Shown here one piece after another: positions 47,876 to 64,000 of a stretch of DNA of 64,000 bases. The stretch covers positions 2,790,001-2,854,000 of the forward strand of contig NZ_CP071848.1 in the NCBI RefSeq assembly GCF_023716565.1. The letters are read 5' to 3'. The position numbers and the translations under genes are program-made. The DNA comes from Vibrio sp. SCSIO 43136. Lineage in GTDB: Bacteria; Pseudomonadota; Gammaproteobacteria; Enterobacterales; Vibrionaceae. The number at the start of each line of letters is the position of its first letter. Position 1 is the stretch's first letter. The notes under the pieces are model-generated. The model was not told where the DNA came from. It saw nothing but the letters and a program-made list of their open reading frames with translations, and did no database searches.

Positions 47876-49225
47876 GTGAGTCGTTTTAATGTCGCCAAGT
47901 TTGGTGGTACCAGTGTCGCTGATTTTGACGCTATGAGCCGTTGTGCCGCTATTATCGAAGCCAATCCACTAACCCGTCTAATTGTAAGTAGTGCATGTTC
48001 TGGTGTAACCAATATATTGGTTGAACTCGCTAATGGTGAAGCGGATAGCGATCGCCGCCATGAGCTGCTTGCTCAGCTGGCTGAAATCCATAATCGAGTT
48101 CTTTCTCGTCTTGAGGATGCTAAAGAGACTGCCAGCCAAGTTAAGCAGATCCTCGACACGGTAGCGACAGTTGCTGAAGCCGCGTCGTTTCAAACCAGTG
48201 ACAAACTCACCGATCATTTGGTTGCTTGTGGGGAGCTGATGTCGACCTATATTCTTGCGCAGATCCTACGTGAACGTGGAGTCGCAGCAACTCGCTTCGA
48301 CATCCGAGAGGTATTAAGAACCGATGGAACCTTTGGTTCGGCAGAGCCACAGCTTGAAGAAATCTCTAAGCTCGCTGAAGAAAAGCTAGTACCACTATGC
48401 GAAGAGCAGGTCGTGGTTACCCAAGGCTTTATTGGTAGTGATGCTGATGGTAATACTACCACTTTAGGTCGAGGTGGCAGTGACTATAGTGCGGCACTGA
48501 TTGCCGAAGCGGTGAAAGCAAGCGGCCTTGAGATATGGACGGATGTACCAGGAATTTACACCACCGATCCACGAGTGGCGCCTAAGGCCACGCCTATCCC
48601 AGAAATCAGCTTTAGTGAAGCGTCTGAAATGGCAAACTTTGGTGCTAAGATCCTGCATCCATCGACTTTGATGCCAGCACTTCGCCACCAAATCCCTGTT
48701 TTTGTCGGCTCTTCCAAAGCCCCAGAACAAGGTGGAACTTGGATCCGCCAGGAAGTGGAAACTGCTCCGCTGTTTAGAGCACTGGCGCTGCGTGGCAATC
48801 AAACCATGGTTACTTTGCGCAGCCTAAACATGTTCCATGCCTACGGTTTCTTAGCTGAGGCATTTAAGATCCTAGCCAAGCATAAAGTCTCTGTTGACCT
48901 CATCACCACCTCTGAAGTGAGTGTGTCGCTGACATTGGATCAAACCAATACTGCTGGAGGCCCACCTCAATTGCCAGAAGGTGCTCGTGAAGAGCTAGAG
49001 CAAATGTGCAGTGTTGAAGTAGAACATGGCTTGAGCCTTGTTGCGCTGATCGGTAACAACATGAGCAATAGCCGTGGTTATGCTAAGCAAGTATTCAGTA
49101 CCCTTGAAGACGTCAACTTGCGCATGATCTGCTACGGTGCAAGCCAACATAACCTTTGCTTCCTGATGCATGAATCCGAAGCCAAAGGAGCAGTTCAAGC
49201 ACTGCACCAGGAACTGTTTGAGTAA
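47876..49225 (+). CDS. lysC: Lysine-sensitive aspartokinase III
   Basis: First step of the lysine branch from aspartate. 449 residues, the same length as E. coli LysC, starting at GTG 47876 with GGGAG 8 nt upstream; a TTG at 47861 is rejected because it would start inside the ribosome site. N-terminal KFGGTSVADFDAM, kinase core TLGRGGSDYSAAL, and two C-terminal ACT domains for lysine feedback. Lysine riboswitch upstream, so both gene and enzyme are lysine-controlled. Confidence 0.97.
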   Translation: MSRFNVAKFGGTSVADFDAMSRCAAIIEANPLTRLIVSSACSGVTNILVELANGEADSDRRHELLAQLAEIHNRVLSRLEDAKETASQVKQILDTVATVAEAASFQTSDKLTDHLVACGELMSTYILAQILRERGVAATRFDIREVLRTDGTFGSAEPQLEEISKLAEEKLVPLCEEQVVVTQGFIGSDADGNTTTLGRGGSDYSAALIAEAVKASGLEIWTDVPGIYTTDPRVAPKATPIPEISFSEASEMANFGAKILHPSTLMPALRHQIPVFVGSSKAPEQGGTWIRQEVETAPLFRALALRGNQTMVTLRSLNMFHAYGFLAEAFKILAKHKVSVDLITTSEVSVSLTLDQTNTAGGPPQLPEGAREELEQMCSVEVEHGLSLVALIGNNMSNSRGYAKQVFSTLEDVNLRMICYGASQHNLCFLMHESEAKGAVQALHQELFE

Positions 49226-49240
49226 TCGATTTAAAAAAAC

Positions 49241-49272
49241 AAAAAAGCGAGCCATTCAAGCTCGCTTTTTTT
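49241..49272. terminator. Bidirectional terminator between lysC and metH
   Basis: AAAAAAGCGAGC, 7-nt loop, GCTCGCTTTTTTT. U-runs in both directions; the two genes converge here. Confidence 0.95.
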
Positions 49273-49284
49273 ATTCGCCACCGA

Positions 49285-52200
49285 CTAATTCATATTAGGC
49301 GCTAACCACTTCTCAACATCTTGTTCAGACCAACCTTTACGCTGGGCGTAATCGTCTGCCTGATCTTGCTGGATCTGAGCGATCGCAAAATAACGAGAAT
49401 CTGGATGAGAGAAGTACCAACCAGAGACTGATGCTCCCGGCCACATTGCATAACTTGATGTCAGCGACATCTCAATCGACTCTTCGACTTGCAACATTTC
49501 CCAGAGGGTACCTTTTTCAGTATGCTCTGGACAAGCTGGGTACCCTGGCGCTGGACGAATACCTTGATACTTTTCACGGATAAGGTCATCGTTAGACAAG
49601 TCTTCATCGGCAGAGTAACCCCAGATTTCCTTACGTACTTTCTCATGCAAGTATTCTGCAAAAGCTTCTGCCAAGCGATCCGCTACCGCTTGAACCATAA
49701 TGGCGTTGTAGTCGTCACCTTGCGCTTTATACTCATCGGCGAGCTCTCGCTCACCGACACCGCCAGTCACTGCAAAAGCACCAATCCAATCTTTCTTGCC
49801 ACTAGATTTAGGCGCAACATAGTCTGACAGACAGTAGTTAAAACCTTTTGGTTTTTCCGTCTGCTGACGAAGGTTATGCAACACATGAGCGACTTCAGTG
49901 CGGCTTTCATCGGTATAAACTTCGATATCATCACCAACACTCGCAGCAGGGAAAAGCGCACACATACCACGAGCTTCCAGTAGGCCTTCTCGCTCGATAC
50001 GATCGAGCCAGTCGTTGGCATCCTTAAATAGCCGCTGAGCTTCTTCACCAACGACTTCATGCTTAAGAATGGTTGGGTATTTACCAACCAAAGACCAAGT
50101 CATAAAGAATGGTGTCCAGTCGATATACTTGCGAAGTACCGATACATCAAATTGCTTGAATACATGCACACCCGGCTTAGCTGGAACTGGCGGTGTATAT
50201 TCATTCCAATCGATCGCAACTCGGTTTTCACGAGCTTTATCTAAACTTACAGGTTTAGTGCGAGGCTTCTTGCGAGCGTGTTGATCACGAACTCGTTCAT
50301 AATCCCTATCCAAATTCTCGACAAACTTAGGTTTGAGTTCATCAGAAAGCAAGGAAGTACATACCCCTACTGCTCGGGAAGCGTTGTTCACATAAACTAC
50401 CGGCTGGTTATAGTTTTGCTCAATCTTCACTGCGGTGTGTGCTTTTGAGGTCGTAGCACCACCAATCAGTAGCGGCAAGTCAAAGCCCTGTCGTTCCATC
50501 TCTTTGGCCACATGTACCATTTCATCCAGTGATGGAGTGATCAAACCAGATAAGCCGATGATATCGACGTTCTCTTCCTTGGCCACCTTAAGGATTTTTT
50601 CACATGGAACCATCACCCCAAGGTCGATAATTTCGTAGTTATTACACTGCAACACGACGCCGACAATGTTTTTACCGATGTCATGAACATCGCCTTTTAC
50701 CGTGGCGAGTAAGATTTTACCGTTGGTGCTGCCAGCTTGCTTCATTGCGTTAATGTACGGCTCCAAATGCGCAACCGCCTGCTTCATAACGCGAGCAGAT
50801 TTTACTACCTGAGGCAGGAACATCTTACCTTCACCAAATAGATCGCCAACCACGTTCATGCCATCCATCAACGGGCCTTCAATGACCTCTAGTGGCTTAC
50901 TAGCGTTGAGACGGGCTTCTTCGGTATCTTCAACGATAAACTCTGTAATACCTTTCACCAAAGCGTGTTCAAGACGCTTCTCGACTGGCCATTCGCGCCA
51001 TTCTAGCGCTGAAGCATCATCCGCTTTACCAACAGCGTTCTCACGATACTCTTCAGCAATATCAAGTAGCAGCTCAGTCGCATCATCTCGACGGTTAAGT
51101 ACCACGTCTTCAACAGCATTACGCAGCTTTTCTGGAACGTTATCATAGATTTCTAGCTGGCCTGCATTTACGATCCCCATATCCATACCATTTTTGAAAC
51201 AGTGGTATAGGAACACGGCGTGAATCGCTTCGCGAACGTAGTTGTTACCACGGAAAGAGAAAGAAACGTTCGACACACCGCCAGAGATCATCGCATAAGG
51301 CAGGTCACGTTTGATATCTGCAACCGCTTCAATAAAATCAACGGCGTAGTTATTGTGCTCATCAATACCCGTTGCTACCGCAAAGATGTTCGGGTCAAAA
51401 ATGATATCTTCAGGAGGGAAGCCAACTTCATCGACCAAGATATTGTATGCGTTGGTACAAATTTCCAGTTTACGCTGACGCGTTTCGGCCTGACCTACTT
51501 CATCGAACGCCATGACAATCACTGCTGCACCGTAGCGACGGATCAGCTTAGCTTGCTCAACAAATTTCTCTTTACCTTCTTTTAGTGAGATAGAGTTAAC
51601 AATGCCCTTACCTTGAATACATTTAAGGCCAGCTTCTATCACTTCCCACTTGGAAGAGTCGACCATAATTGGCACTTTCGAAATCTCAGGTTCAGAAGCA
51701 CATAGATTCAAGAAGCGCACCATACACGCCTCGGCATCTAGCATGCCCTCATCCATGTTGATATCGATAATTTGAGCACCATTTTCAACTTGCTGGCGAG
51801 CGACTTCCAGCGCCTCGTCGTATGCCTCTTCTTTGATTAAACGCTTGAAGCGAGCAGAACCCGTAACGTTGGTACGCTCACCTACGTTCACAAACAGAGT
51901 ATCTTTCTCGATAGTCAATGGCTCTAGTCCAGACAAGCGACAAGAAGGGGTGAATTTTGGTAATGGTCTAGGAGTAATGCCTTCTACGGCCAACGCCATA
52001 TGGCGAATATGCTCAGGTGTAGTACCACAACATCCACCAACGAGGTTAAGAAACCCAGAGCGTGCCCATTCACCTATATGCTCTGCCATATCTTCTGGTG
52101 ATAGGTCATATTCGCCAAACGCATTCGGGAGGCCAGCATTGGGGTGAGTAGAAACATTGGTTTCAGATATACGTGAAAGCTCTTCTACGTATTGTCGCAG

Positions 52201-52965
52201 CTCATCAGGGCCCAAAGCACAGTTCAATCCAAACGACAGTGGACGGACGTGACGCATCGCATTATAAAAAGCTTCGGTGGTCTGTCCTGAAAGAGTACGA
52301 CCAGAAGCATCAGTGATAGTGCCAGAGATCATTACAGGCAACTCGATGCCCATCTCTTCAAATACAGATTCGACAGCAAATGAACATGCTTTAGCATTAA
52401 GCGTATCAAAGATGGTTTCAATCAAGATTAAGTCTGAACCGCCTTTAATTAAAGCGCGAGTCGATTCGGAGTATGCTTCCACCAACTCGTCAAAGGTAAC
52501 GTTGCGATAGCCAGGATCATTAACATCTGGAGAGATTGAACAAGTTCGGTTGGTAGGCCCTAGGACACCTGCGACATAACGAGGACGTTCTGGCGTTTTC
52601 GCCGTCCATTCATCCGCAGCGATTCGCGCAAGCTTCGCTGCCTCAAAGTTGATCTCTTCACTTAATGATTCCATGTCGTAGTCAGCCATGGCAATCGTAG
52701 TGGCGTTGAAGGTGTTAGTTTCAAGAATATCTGCGCCAGCTTCTAGATACTGGCTATGGATCTCTTTGATCATTTCAGGCTGAGTTAATACAAGTAGGTC
52801 ATTGTTTCCTTTCAGGTCACAATGCCAATCGGCAAATCGCTCACCACGATAATCTTGCTCTTCCAGCTTATATCCTTGGATCATGGTACCCATACCACCA
52901 TCAATCAATAAGATACGCTGGGCTAACTGTGCTTCTATTTGTTGTCTTATATTGCTTCCAGCCAC
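49285..52965 (-). CDS. metH: Cobalamin-dependent methionine synthase
   Basis: Methylates homocysteine using B12 and 5-methyl-THF. 1226 residues (E. coli 1227): Hcy-binding Zn domain (1-340, with [11 protein letters not shown]), pterin domain (about 355-640, [12 protein letters not shown]), cobalamin module with the axial-histidine motif DVHDIGKN, and a C-terminal reactivation domain ([11 protein letters not shown]). The start is GTG 52965 with GAGG 6 nt upstream. A MetJ box lies about 60 nt before it. Confidence 0.98.
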   Translation of the reverse strand: MAGSNIRQQIEAQLAQRILLIDGGMGTMIQGYKLEEQDYRGERFADWHCDLKGNNDLLVLTQPEMIKEIHSQYLEAGADILETNTFNATTIAMADYDMESLSEEINFEAAKLARIAADEWTAKTPERPRYVAGVLGPTNRTCSISPDVNDPGYRNVTFDELVEAYSESTRALIKGGSDLILIETIFDTLNAKACSFAVESVFEEMGIELPVMISGTITDASGRTLSGQTTEAFYNAMRHVRPLSFGLNCALGPDELRQYVEELSRISETNVSTHPNAGLPNAFGEYDLSPEDMAEHIGEWARSGFLNLVGGCCGTTPEHIRHMALAVEGITPRPLPKFTPSCRLSGLEPLTIEKDTLFVNVGERTNVTGSARFKRLIKEEAYDEALEVARQQVENGAQIIDINMDEGMLDAEACMVRFLNLCASEPEISKVPIMVDSSKWEVIEAGLKCIQGKGIVNSISLKEGKEKFVEQAKLIRRYGAAVIVMAFDEVGQAETRQRKLEICTNAYNILVDEVGFPPEDIIFDPNIFAVATGIDEHNNYAVDFIEAVADIKRDLPYAMISGGVSNVSFSFRGNNYVREAIHAVFLYHCFKNGMDMGIVNAGQLEIYDNVPEKLRNAVEDVVLNRRDDATELLLDIAEEYRENAVGKADDASALEWREWPVEKRLEHALVKGITEFIVEDTEEARLNASKPLEVIEGPLMDGMNVVGDLFGEGKMFLPQVVKSARVMKQAVAHLEPYINAMKQAGSTNGKILLATVKGDVHDIGKNIVGVVLQCNNYEIIDLGVMVPCEKILKVAKEENVDIIGLSGLITPSLDEMVHVAKEMERQGFDLPLLIGGATTSKAHTAVKIEQNYNQPVVYVNNASRAVGVCTSLLSDELKPKFVENLDRDYERVRDQHARKKPRTKPVSLDKARENRVAIDWNEYTPPVPAKPGVHVFKQFDVSVLRKYIDWTPFFMTWSLVGKYPTILKHEVVGEEAQRLFKDANDWLDRIEREGLLEARGMCALFPAASVGDDIEVYTDESRTEVAHVLHNLRQQTEKPKGFNYCLSDYVAPKSSGKKDWIGAFAVTGGVGERELADEYKAQGDDYNAIMVQAVADRLAEAFAEYLHEKVRKEIWGYSADEDLSNDDLIREKYQGIRPAPGYPACPEHTEKGTLWEMLQVEESIEMSLTSSYAMWPGASVSGWYFSHPDSRYFAIAQIQQDQADDYAQRKGWSEQDVEKWLAPNMN

Positions 52966-53022
52966 ACTACAGCCTCATTCCTTTTACGTTTTGTTCATCC
53001 TACCACAACAGGTATAGGAATC

Positions 53023-53032
53023 TAGACGTCTA
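53023..53032. promoter_or_regulatory. MetJ box upstream of metH
   Basis: TAGACGTCTA: exact met-box AGACGTCT (53024-53031) in a 10-bp palindrome. Neighbouring 8-mers (AATCT., AAATATTC) match the consensus only weakly, but MetJ normally binds two or more tandem boxes. Confidence 0.7.
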
Positions 53033-53050
53033 AATATTCATATCAATAAC

Positions 53051-53075
53051 AAAAAGGCAGCACATATGCTGCCTT
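53051..53075 (-). terminator. Terminator of metA
   Basis: AAGGCAGCA / TGCTGCCTT, 9-bp stem with loop CATA, minus-strand U-run TTTTT. About 20 nt past the metA stop. Confidence 0.93.
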
Positions 53076-53093
53076 CAACATTTCAGCGTAGGA

Positions 53094-54035
53094 TCAATCG
53101 TCCACGGTGAATTTATCTGCTGAGAAATGCTCGAGATCATAAGGTGTTTGCTGGTAGACACAGTAGTTCAGCCAGTTCGCAAAGAGCAGGTGGCCATGAC
53201 TACGCCAGCTGGCAATAGGATCATTATCGGGGTTATTGTTCGGATAGTAGTTGACCGGAATCGCAGGCTCCATCCCTTCCCCTAAATCTCGGGTATATTC
53301 GTTATGCAGAGTGTGTGAGTCGTACTCAGGGTGGCCGGTAACAAACACATTACGCTTGTCTTTGGTCGCAGCAAGGTACACTCCAGCGTCATCTGAAGTC
53401 GCCAGAATATCCAAATCCGTATGCTCTTGAAGGTACTCTGAAGAGAAATCTGCATAACGAGAGTGTGGTGCGAGGAAGCTATCATCAAACCCACGCAACA
53501 GCGCATGAAATGGCTGAAGTGTTTTGTGGAAATACACTCCGGATAGTTTCTCTTTACGAGTTTTCTTAGGCAGGTTGTATAGAAGTTTGAGACCTGCTTG
53601 AGCCGCCCAACATACGTAAAGTGTCGATGTTACATGCTCTTTTGCCCAATTCATTATCGTTTGTAGATGCTCCCAGTAGATAACATCTTCAAACTGCACT
53701 AGACCGAGTGGTGCTCCTGTAATAATCAAACCATCAAAATTACGCTCTTTGACCGCCTCAAACTGGCGGTAAAAGTTATCTAAATGCTCGGTCGGAGTAT
53801 TTTTGCTTGGGCGATTATCAATACGTAGCAGTTCAATATCCACTTGCAATGGCGAGTTGGAAAGTAGACGCAGAAATTGAGTCTCCGTTTCAATCTTTTT
53901 AGGCATTAAGTTAAGAATTAATACCTTAAGCGGCCGTATTTCCTGAGTCGTTGCACGACTTTCTGGCATGACGAAGATATTCTCCTCACGCAATACATCC
54001 AATGCTGGCAACTGATCAGGTACTTTGATCGGCAT
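53094..54035 (-). CDS. metA: Homoserine O-succinyltransferase
   Basis: First committed step of methionine synthesis. 313 residues with the catalytic set C142 ([10 protein letters not shown]), H235 and E237 (VTGHPEYDS). AAGGAG lies 10 nt before the ATG. Homologue of E. coli MetA (309 aa); strictly, acetyl versus succinyl preference cannot be assigned by eye, though gammaproteobacterial members are succinyltransferases. Own terminator separates it from metH. Confidence 0.96.
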   Translation of the reverse strand: MPIKVPDQLPALDVLREENIFVMPESRATTQEIRPLKVLILNLMPKKIETETQFLRLLSNSPLQVDIELLRIDNRPSKNTPTEHLDNFYRQFEAVKERNFDGLIITGAPLGLVQFEDVIYWEHLQTIMNWAKEHVTSTLYVCWAAQAGLKLLYNLPKKTRKEKLSGVYFHKTLQPFHALLRGFDDSFLAPHSRYADFSSEYLQEHTDLDILATSDDAGVYLAATKDKRNVFVTGHPEYDSHTLHNEYTRDLGEGMEPAIPVNYYPNNNPDNDPIASWRSHGHLLFANWLNYCVYQQTPYDLEHFSADKFTVDD

Positions 54036-54058
54036 CCCTCTTTCTCCTTAAAGATTTT

Positions 54059-54066
54059 AGACGTCT
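54059..54066. promoter_or_regulatory. MetJ box upstream of metA
   Basis: Exact AGACGTCT 24 nt before the metA start codon, followed by a weaker box ATATGGCT. MetJ with S-adenosylmethionine should repress metA here. Confidence 0.75.
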
Positions 54067-54112
54067 ATATGGCTATAGTTATAGCAATTAGTAAGACAGA
54101 TGTCGAGGGAAA

Positions 54113-54312
54113 AGGTTGAAGGGTTGAAGGGTTGAAGGGTTGAAGGGTTGAAGGGTTGAAGGGTTGAAGGGTTGAAGGGTTGAAGGGTTGAAGGGTTGAA
54201 GGGTTGAAGGGTTGAGCATGATGATTTTTTGGCTGCTTTTGTCAAATGCTATAGGTGGTCTGCTCTTCCCTTTTACCCTTAGTGCCAGCGTCCGTTAGCG
54301 AAGCGTTCGCTT
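54113..54312. repeat. Dispersed intergenic element, locus C, with 8-bp tandem repeat (about 12 copies)
   Basis: GGGTTGAA is repeated head to tail from 54121 to about 54216, preceded by one imperfect copy. The C-rich arm has GCTCTTCCCTT (54262-54272), CCCTTAGTG and CCAGCGTCCGTT (54285-54296), then AGCGAAGCGTTCGCT, itself a small hairpin. Shared 11- and 12-mers tie it to loci B and A. Together with 54313-54326 it fills the metA-rrn gap. Confidence 0.75.
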
Positions 54313-54326
54313 ACCGATTAAATACA

Positions 54327-54355
54327 ACAAAGCCCCAGCGATCGCTGAGGCTCTT
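54327..54355 (-). terminator. Second terminator of the rrn operon
   Basis: AGCCCCAGCG / CTGAGGCT region: stem AGCC-CAGCG with loop ATCG, followed on the minus strand by TTTGTTG. Backup behind the stronger one upstream. Confidence 0.65.
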
Positions 54356-54361
54356 AAACGC

Positions 54362-54390
54362 AAAAAAGCCTCGTCATTCGACGAGGCTTT
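54362..54390 (-). terminator. Main terminator of the rrn operon
   Basis: AAAGCCTCGTC / GACGAGGCTTT, 11-bp perfect stem, loop ATTC, minus-strand U-run (TTTTTTG). Directly downstream of tRNA-Asp. Confidence 0.93.
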
Positions 54391-54398
54391 CGTATAAG

Positions 54399-54475
54399 TG
54401 GCGGAGTGGACGGGACTCGAACCCGCGACCCCCGGCGTGACAGGCCGGTATTCTAACCAACTGAACTACCACTCC
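54399..54475 (-). tRNA. tRNA-Asp (GTC)
   Basis: Cloverleaf of 77 nt with encoded CCA: 5' GGAGTGG / 3' CCACTCC acceptor, D arm AGTTCAGTTGGTTAGA, anticodon loop CTGTCAC, T arm GGGTTCGAGTCCC. Trails the 5S gene of the complete operon, as in several E. coli operons. Confidence 0.97.
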
Positions 54476-54637
54476 GCACCAAACTTTTATATCCAAAGTC
54501 TTACCAATCTAAAATGCTTTGGACTTCAAATTGTTGTTGTAGCGCCGTCAGATTTTGATTTGAGAAGCGCAATGTACGTATGTACATGAGCATCGCAGAA
54601 TCAAAAGATGCAAGCTACAGCAGCAATTTGTGTTCAA

Positions 54638-54757
54638 AGCCTGGCGATGTCCTACTCTCACATGGGGAAGCCCCACACTACCATCGGCGCTATTGCGTTT
54701 CACTTCTGAGTTCGGCATGGAAATCAGGTGGGTCCACAATGCTATGGTCGCCAAGCA
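54638..54757 (-). rRNA. rrf: 5S rRNA (complete operon)
   Basis: 120 nt, starting TGCTTGGCGACCATAGC and ending GACATCGCCAGGC. Pairing ends match 5S helix I. Same sequence as the second copy at 60197. Confidence 0.95.
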
Positions 54758-54932
54758 AATTCTGTTATCGGTAAACGACCATCGGCATTCGGCCAACGGG
54801 GTCTAGCGATAATAATCTGGAAAGCTGTTCTTTGTTCTCACGCCGTCGGCCCTTAGCCGCTCGCCGTTTACCGTCTCTACACATTCAATTCGTTCTTAGC
54901 TTTGAGTCCATCAAAACCCCTTGGGTGTTGTA
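54758..54932 (-). repeat. 23S-5S spacer with stem element, locus E
   Basis: 175 nt. GGTAAACG (54770-54777) and CGTTTACC (54865-54872) pair; the interior has GGAAAGCTGTTCTTTGTTCTC and CCCTTAG (54850-54856). The flanks CAAATTCTGTTAT and TTTGAGTCCATC are shared with the other operon, but the interior differs strongly. Confidence 0.55.
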
Positions 54933-57822
<2,890 letters not shown>

Positions 57823-58098
57823 ATACAACCCGAAGGGGTCTTTACGTATGGAACCATTTGCTTTCACTTTTTAAAGTGAAGACAAACTAGCAACCAAGGT
57901 TTGTCTCTCATTATTGAATGAGCGAGAGACATTCGATTTTGCCGGACTCAAATATAAGTAACTTTCGTTACTTCCAAGAACACTTGAATGTGTGTTGGTA
58001 CCTACATCTCTATGAGATATAGGATTTGAGAACTTTTAATTTGAATAACAACGCATATCTAAAAGATATGGGGATTGTTGTTATTCGTCAGCTTTCCA

Positions 58099-58112
58099 AA
58101 TTGTTAAAGAGC
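58099..58112 (-). promoter_or_regulatory. boxA antitermination site in the 16S-23S spacer
   Basis: Minus strand GCTCTTTAACAATT, the NusB/S10 boxA of rRNA operons. Confidence 0.85.
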
Positions 58113-58174
58113 AAGTTTGTTTCAGATGAAACGAACCATTTTTAAATATTCTTAAAAGAAAAAACACTTAAAGA

Positions 58175-58250
58175 TGGTGGAGCTAATCGGGATCGAACCG
58201 ATGACCTCTTCGCTGCCAGCGAAGCGCTCTCCCAGCTGAGCTATAGCCCC
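58175..58250 (-). tRNA. tRNA-Ala (GGC)
   Basis: 76 nt with CCA: GGGGCTATAGCTCAGC... anticodon arm CTTCG-CTGGCAG-CGAAG gives anticodon GGC, T arm GGTTCGATCCC, acceptor end TAGCTCCACCA. In E. coli, rRNA spacers carry Ala(TGC), Ile or Glu, not Ala(GGC). Confidence 0.96.
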
Positions 58251-58333
58251 ATCTGAGAAATGTAGTTTCCGTACTACGCTCTATATAAACCGTATCAATC
58301 TGTGTGGACACTAATCGAAGTTAATCTTTCGTA

Positions 58334-59881
<1,548 letters not shown>

Positions 59882-60029
59882 AAGATTTTGTCGACTCAAT
59901 GAATACTGAACATTACATAGTAATGTTTGAATTGACTGTGCCGAATCTTTCGATTCGAATTGGTCACTCTGTTCATTGAAATCATTGTTGATACCGAAGT
60001 ATCATTTTTTGATTATCATCAACGAGTGC

Positions 60030-60044
60030 CCACACAGATTGATA
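60030..60044 (-). other. 16S rRNA processing stem (leader half; trailer half 58293-58307)
   Basis: CCACACAGATTGATA at 60030-60044 and TATCAATCTGTGTGG at 58293-58307 are exact reverse complements (15 bp) flanking the 16S gene. This is the RNase III stem. The second operon has the same trailer strand at 63687-63700. Confidence 0.85.
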
Positions 60045-60050
60045 GGTTTA

Positions 60051-60064
60051 AATTGTTAAAGAGC
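60051..60064 (-). promoter_or_regulatory. boxA antitermination site in the rrn leader
   Basis: Minus strand GCTCTTTAACAATT between the promoter and 16S. Confidence 0.85.
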
Positions 60065-60093
60065 TTTGCTTTCAGCACCTTAGTGCGTCAGCG

Positions 60094-60150
60094 AGGTGCG
60101 TATGATACACTTCTCACTTCGAAAGTCAACATAAAACTCTAAGTTTTTTT
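60094..60150 (-). promoter_or_regulatory. rrn P1-type promoter
   Basis: Minus strand: A/T-rich UP-like segment (AAAAAAACTTAGAG), -35 TTGACT (60124-60129), 16-nt spacer, -10 TATCAT (60102-60107), GC-rich discriminator ACGCACC as in stringently controlled rRNA promoters. It drives the complete operon; start near 60094. Confidence 0.8.
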
Positions 60151-60160
60151 AGAGCTCTAT
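60135..60160 (-). terminator. Possible terminator after the upstream rrn operon
   Basis: GCTCTAA / TTAGAGT with A-rich loop, followed by TTTTATG on the minus strand, overlapping the UP region of the next operon. Low-GC stem; weak. Confidence 0.35.
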
Positions 60161-60196
60161 GGTGACTCGCTTACTTTGTAAGCAAATCGAAATCAA

Positions 60197-60316
60197 AGCC
60201 TGGCGATGTCCTACTCTCACATGGGGAAGCCCCACACTACCATCGGCGCTATTGCGTTTCACTTCTGAGTTCGGCATGGAAATCAGGTGGGTCCACAATG
60301 CTATGGTCGCCAAGCA
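60197..60316 (-). rRNA. rrf: 5S rRNA (upstream operon)
   Basis: 120 nt, identical by eye to the copy at 54638-54757. No tRNA follows; the next feature is the P1 promoter of the complete operon. Confidence 0.95.
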
Positions 60317-60503
60317 AATTCTGTTATATCGGCTAAAGGATTAAAGGGCCTAACGGTTTAAGGGTTAGAGCCTGCGACCTTTGGTCGATATGAATTCGGA
60401 AAGCTGTTTGTTCTCTGCCCTTAGACCCTTAAGTCCTTAGACCCTTCAACCCACTATTCAAGTTTTCTTGCTTTGAGTCCATCAAAACCCCTTGGGTGTT
60501 GTA
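60317..60503 (-). repeat. 23S-5S spacer with stem element, locus D
   Basis: 187 nt. Left arm with TAAAGGATTAAAGGG and GGTTTAAGGGTTAG, core GGAAAGCTGTTTGTTCTC, right arm CCCTTAGACCCTTAAG and CCCTTCAACCC. The arms are roughly complementary in unit (TTAAGGG type). Reverse of the right arm contains GGGTTGAA, the 8-bp unit of locus C. Confidence 0.6.
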
Positions 60504-63389
<2,886 letters not shown>

Positions 63390-63726
63390 ATACAACCCGA
63401 AGGGGTCTTTGCGTATGGCAAACAACCAAGGTTCGTTATCTCATTATTGAATGAGCGAGATAACATTCGATTTTGCCGGACTCAAATATAAGTAACTTTC
63501 GTTACTTCCAAGAACACTTGAATGTGTGTTGGTACCTAATGACTCTTTACTTAAAAAGAAGCACTAGGATTTGAGAACTTTTAATTTGAATAACAACGCA
63601 TATCCGAAGATATGGGGATTGTTGTTATTCGTCAGCTTTCCAAATTGTTAAAGAGCATAATAGCCCGAAGCTTTCGCTTCAAAACCATCAATCTGTGTGG
63701 ACACTAGTCAAAGATAAACTTTCGTA
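63390..63726 (-). other. 16S-23S internal spacer without tRNA
   Basis: 337 nt. boxA at 63643-63656, 16S trailer half-stem at 63687-63700, 23S leader half-stem at the low end. No cloverleaf is present. Confidence 0.88.
63643..63656 (-). promoter_or_regulatory. boxA antitermination site in the tRNA-less spacer
   Basis: Minus strand GCTCTTTAACAATT. Confidence 0.85.

Positions 63727-64000
<274 letters not shown>

Larger units (their letters stand above)
57823..58333 (-). other. 16S-23S internal spacer (with tRNA-Ala GGC)
   Basis: 511 nt. It contains tRNA-Ala(GGC), a boxA antiterminator (GCTCTTTAACAATT, 58099-58112), the 23S leader half-stem and the 16S trailer half-stem (58293-58307). Large blocks are shared with the tRNA-less spacer at 63390-63726. 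Confidence 0.9.

Noticed and set aside
54057-54245. 62-residue reading frame with a repeated Leu-Gln-Pro-Phe-Asn pattern
   Set aside because: It is a translation of the 8-bp tandem repeat upstream of metA; no ribosome site and no conserved domain.

Overview
The window is a stretch of Vibrio chromosome. The evidence is a complete MSHA type IV pilus locus in Vibrio gene order, QstR next to ssb and GalU/UvrA, PglL beside uvrA, lysC preceded by a lysine riboswitch, and two Vibrio-type rRNA operons. The species cannot be fixed from reading alone. Almost everything is core genome; I see no prophage, transposase, integron, CRISPR array or defence island.

Layout. (1) 1-2818, plus strand: 3' part of rpoN, then hpf, ptsN, rapZ and npr, the nitrogen-PTS / ribosome-hibernation operon, followed by the Mg2+ channel gene mgtE (2928-4286). 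(2) 4557-8156: pmbA and tldD, the two subunits of the TldD/E metalloprotease, flank darP (yjgA). (3) 8169-17356, minus strand: mreB-mreC-mreD-maf-rng-yhdP-nitrilase-tldD, the usual shape/envelope cluster. (4) 17518-37854, minus strand: the MSHA pilus locus mshH-I-J-K-L-M-N-E-G-F and mshB-A-A'-C-D-O-P-Q, with two tandem MshA-type major pilin genes and a terminator after the second. (5) 38029-47425: ssb, divergent qstR, a DHH phosphoesterase, galU, uvrA, the O-oligosaccharyltransferase pglL, and a class-V aminotransferase on the opposite strand. (6) 47575-54035: riboswitch-lysC, then metH and metA on the minus strand, each preceded by a MetJ box. (7) 54327-64000: two head-to-tail rRNA operons on the minus strand. 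The complete one reads 16S - tRNA-Ala(GGC) - 23S - 5S - tRNA-Asp. The upstream one (16S cut by the window end) has no tRNA in its 16S-23S spacer.

Functional links. The msh genes build a surface-attachment pilus: MshE is the c-di-GMP-sensing motor, MshL the secretin, MshI/J/K the alignment complex. lysC, metH and metA lie on the aspartate-to-lysine/methionine branches and carry separate end-product sensors (lysine RNA, MetJ). The uvrA promoter carries a LexA site.

Most unusual signals. A set of intergenic elements recurs at five places: after mgtE, after darP, upstream of metA, and in both 23S-5S spacers. Each has a G-rich arm (in three cases a 7- or 8-bp tandem repeat) and a C-rich arm containing GCTCTT/GTTCTC followed by CCCTTAG-type motifs. 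Other signals are a perfect 13-bp hairpin just inside ptsN, a 12-bp one just inside mreC, a LexA box overlapping the galU terminator, and compensatory base-pair differences plus a 4-nt loop insertion between the two 23S genes.
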